Source: Pseudomonadota bacterium
GTDB lineage: Bacteria > Pseudomonadota > Alphaproteobacteria > Sphingomonadales > Sphingomonadaceae
NCBI GenBank assembly: GCA_023433305.1
Contig: JAEZCZ010000073.1
Span: 1-7,261, forward strand
Reading direction: 5' to 3'
Length of the DNA: 7,261 nucleotides
Within the stretch, counting starts at the first letter, position 1; each line of letters opens with the position of its first letter. Below, piece after piece: positions 5,920-7,261 of this stretch. Below the pieces are notes generated by a model, which was not told the DNA's origin, did no database searches, and worked only from the letters and a program-made list of their open reading frames with translations. A program made the position numbers and the translations under genes.

Positions 5920-7261
5920 GGCGCAATCTTCCTGGCTGTGCGCTCCATGCCCGGCATCGTGAACACGACCCCGTCCACGTTGCCGGCCTCGTCTGTGGTG
6001 AAGCGAAGCTGCGCGTTGATCGCCTTGAAAAAGAACGACAAAGGCGCTTCGGGATAGATCGGAAGGGTGGGCACTCCCTCGCGTATCGACACGAGTTGCC
6101 CACCCTCCCGTTTGATGATGTTGACGCCATCACCGAAGTCGTATTGCCCCACGACGCGGTCGAGCTCCTCGATGGGAAGCTCGACCTCGTCACGCTCCGG
6201 CACGACGGGCGGCTCGGCAACGGGCGGGGTCGGAGCGACTGGCGAGCCGACAAGGAAATGCATCGCGAGGTCGGTCGACGAAGGCTCCGCGCCGCTGTTC
6301 GCGAGCGCCACGATTGCCGTCTCGTTCGCCGGTTCGAGTACCAGCGAATAACGAAAGCCGCCGGTGCCACCGTTATGCATCAGGACCTCGCGCCCCGGTT
6401 CCGGATGCGCCACCAACCAGCCGAGCGCCTGTTCGTTACGTGCGTTGCCCATCTTCCTGCGCACCGACAGCGTCGTCTTCATCGCCGCGCCAAGGGGTGA
6501 ATCGGGATTAAGCACCGCAGCCGCGAACTTGAGCATGTCGCTGGCCGTCGACCGGATTCCGCCTGCGCCGACGATCGCCGCTAGGTGCCACGGCTGGGCC
6601 GGCCGCATGTACACGTCGTGGCCGGGTGCGAAGCGAGCCTCCTGATCGGCCGAGAGGGCGATCACCGTGTCGGCCATGCCGAGCGGCCCAGTGATCCGCT
6701 CCCGCAGAAGGGTTTCGTAGTCCGAACCGGCCGCTCGCCCGAGCAGGTAGCCGAGCAGACCGACCCCAAGGTTCGAGTACTCCCAGCTCTCGCCGATGTC
6801 GCGCGGCAGTTCGTACCCGGCTAGGAAGTCGAGCAGCAAAGCCTCAGTATAATCGGCGTAGGGATCCTGTGGATTCGAGAACGGCAGGTTGTCGGGCAGC
6901 CGCGGCAGCCCGGACATGTGGGTGGACAGGTCGGCCAGCGTGATCTGCTTTCCGCCCCGTTCGGGCATGGTCGCGCCTTCGGGCAAGTATTTCGCGGCAG
7001 GGTCGTCGAGCGAAACCTCGCCCTTGTTTGCCATGTCGGCGAGGATCAGCGCGGTGAATACCTTGCTGATCGAGCCTATCTCGAACAGCGTGTCGCCGTC
7101 GAACGGCTCGCCGTCCCTCGGGCCGCGTGAGACGATCCGCCGACCCTCGGGCTCGATCACCCCGACCACGATGCCCTGGCCGTCGCGCGGCGCGATCCGG
7201 GCCGCTATCGCCTCTTCTATGGCGGCATTCGTGGGGACTTCCCAGTTGGCCGGCAGCGGTT
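5916..7261 (-). CDS. Serine hydrolase, class C beta-lactamase/DD-peptidase family (N terminus cut off)
   Basis: The frame stays open to the right edge, giving 447 visible residues. GTG 7169 is an internal Val, because the sequence before it (ANWEVP..., then IEEAIAARI) reads as the usual start of this domain, so the true start and any signal peptide lie outside the window. Counting from the first full codon (7259), SISK (63-66) is the SxxK motif with nucleophile S63 and K66, YSN (161-163) is the YxN motif, and HNG (295-297) takes the place of KTG. The HxG form is typical of DD-peptidase R61-like, esterase and aminopeptidase members rather than true AmpC cephalosporinases, so antibiotic resistance should not be assumed. 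A Pro-rich linker (about 340-355) leads to a C-terminal beta-rich domain (about 360-447), resembling the lipocalin-like domain often attached to these hydrolases. The substrate is unknown. It converges on asd, and its TAG overlaps the asd TAG. Confidence 0.9.
   Translation of the reverse strand, partial: PLPANWEVPTNAAIEEAIAARIAPRDGQGIVVGVIEPEGRRIVSRGPRDGEPFDGDTLFEIGSISKVFTALILADMANKGEVSLDDPAAKYLPEGATMPERGGKQITLADLSTHMSGLPRLPDNLPFSNPQDPYADYTEALLLDFLAGYELPRDIGESWEYSNLGVGLLGYLLGRAAGSDYETLLRERITGPLGMADTVIALSADQEARFAPGHDVYMRPAQPWHLAAIVGAGGIRSTASDMLKFAAAVLNPDSPLGAAMKTTLSVRRKMGNARNEQALGWLVAHPEPGREVLMHNGGTGGFRYSLVLEPANETAIVALANSGAEPSSTDLAMHFLVGSPVAPTPPVAEPPVVPERDEVELPIEELDRVVGQYDFGDGVNIIKREGGQLVSIREGVPTLPIYPEAPLSFFFKAINAQLRFTTDEAGNVDGVVFTMPGMERTARKIAP

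Noticed and set aside
7131..7169. GTG 7169 as the start of the serine hydrolase
   Set aside because: The frame continues upstream with family-like sequence (ANWEVP and an IEEAIAARI helix) to the window edge, so the gene is cut off rather than starting here.

Overview
The window is GC-rich DNA with strong G/C at third codon positions. Its gene families and the wording of the proteins (a long DinG/XPD-like helicase with an extra N-terminal domain, a short SixA-like phosphatase, aspartate-semialdehyde dehydrogenase) suggest an alphaproteobacterium, most likely a sphingomonad or Erythrobacter relative. That placement is inferred from protein style, not from a search. No rRNA, tRNA, CRISPR array, insertion sequence or phage gene was seen, and the region looks chromosomal.

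Layout, left to right. (1) Bases 1-65 appear to hold the last codons of a + strand gene that enters from the left. (2) A GC hairpin at 82-107 sits between it and a convergent - strand gene and could terminate both. (3) A - strand gene (132-1124) encodes an exported, Ala/Pro-rich, single-pass membrane protein of unknown function. (4) A divergent intergenic region of about 220 bp leads to a + strand gene (1346-4096) for a 916-residue iron-sulfur DNA helicase. (5) Two bases after its stop begins a SixA-type histidine phosphatase gene (4099-4638), probably in the same transcript. (6) A 213-bp leader region (4639-4851) precedes asd. (7) asd (4852-5919) makes aspartate-semialdehyde dehydrogenase, the branch enzyme for lysine, threonine, methionine and isoleucine. 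(8) A convergent - strand serine hydrolase of the class C beta-lactamase/DD-peptidase fold fills the rest and runs off the right edge. Its stop codon overlaps the asd stop in one CTAG.

The most interesting part is the asd leader. A promoter-like pair (TTTACA, 17-bp spacer, TATCAG) lies so close to a 25-codon ORF that the transcript would begin almost at its ATG. The ORF has four consecutive Ile codons and a Val-rich end. After it come segments that can form either a two-part antiterminator-like pairing or a separate GC hairpin, and a further hairpin could hide the asd Shine-Dalgarno sequence. Together this looks like a ribosome-mediated attenuator sensing isoleucine (possibly also valine) in front of asd. 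The pairings are visible by eye, but function and conservation are untested, and the putative terminator lacks a good U tract.

The genes do not form one obvious pathway. The helicase belongs to DNA repair and R-loop or fork processing, SixA to phosphohistidine removal, Asd to amino acid synthesis, and the hydrolase to the cell envelope or to ester/peptide hydrolysis. Only helicase and sixA look like an operon; asd has its own promoter signal.
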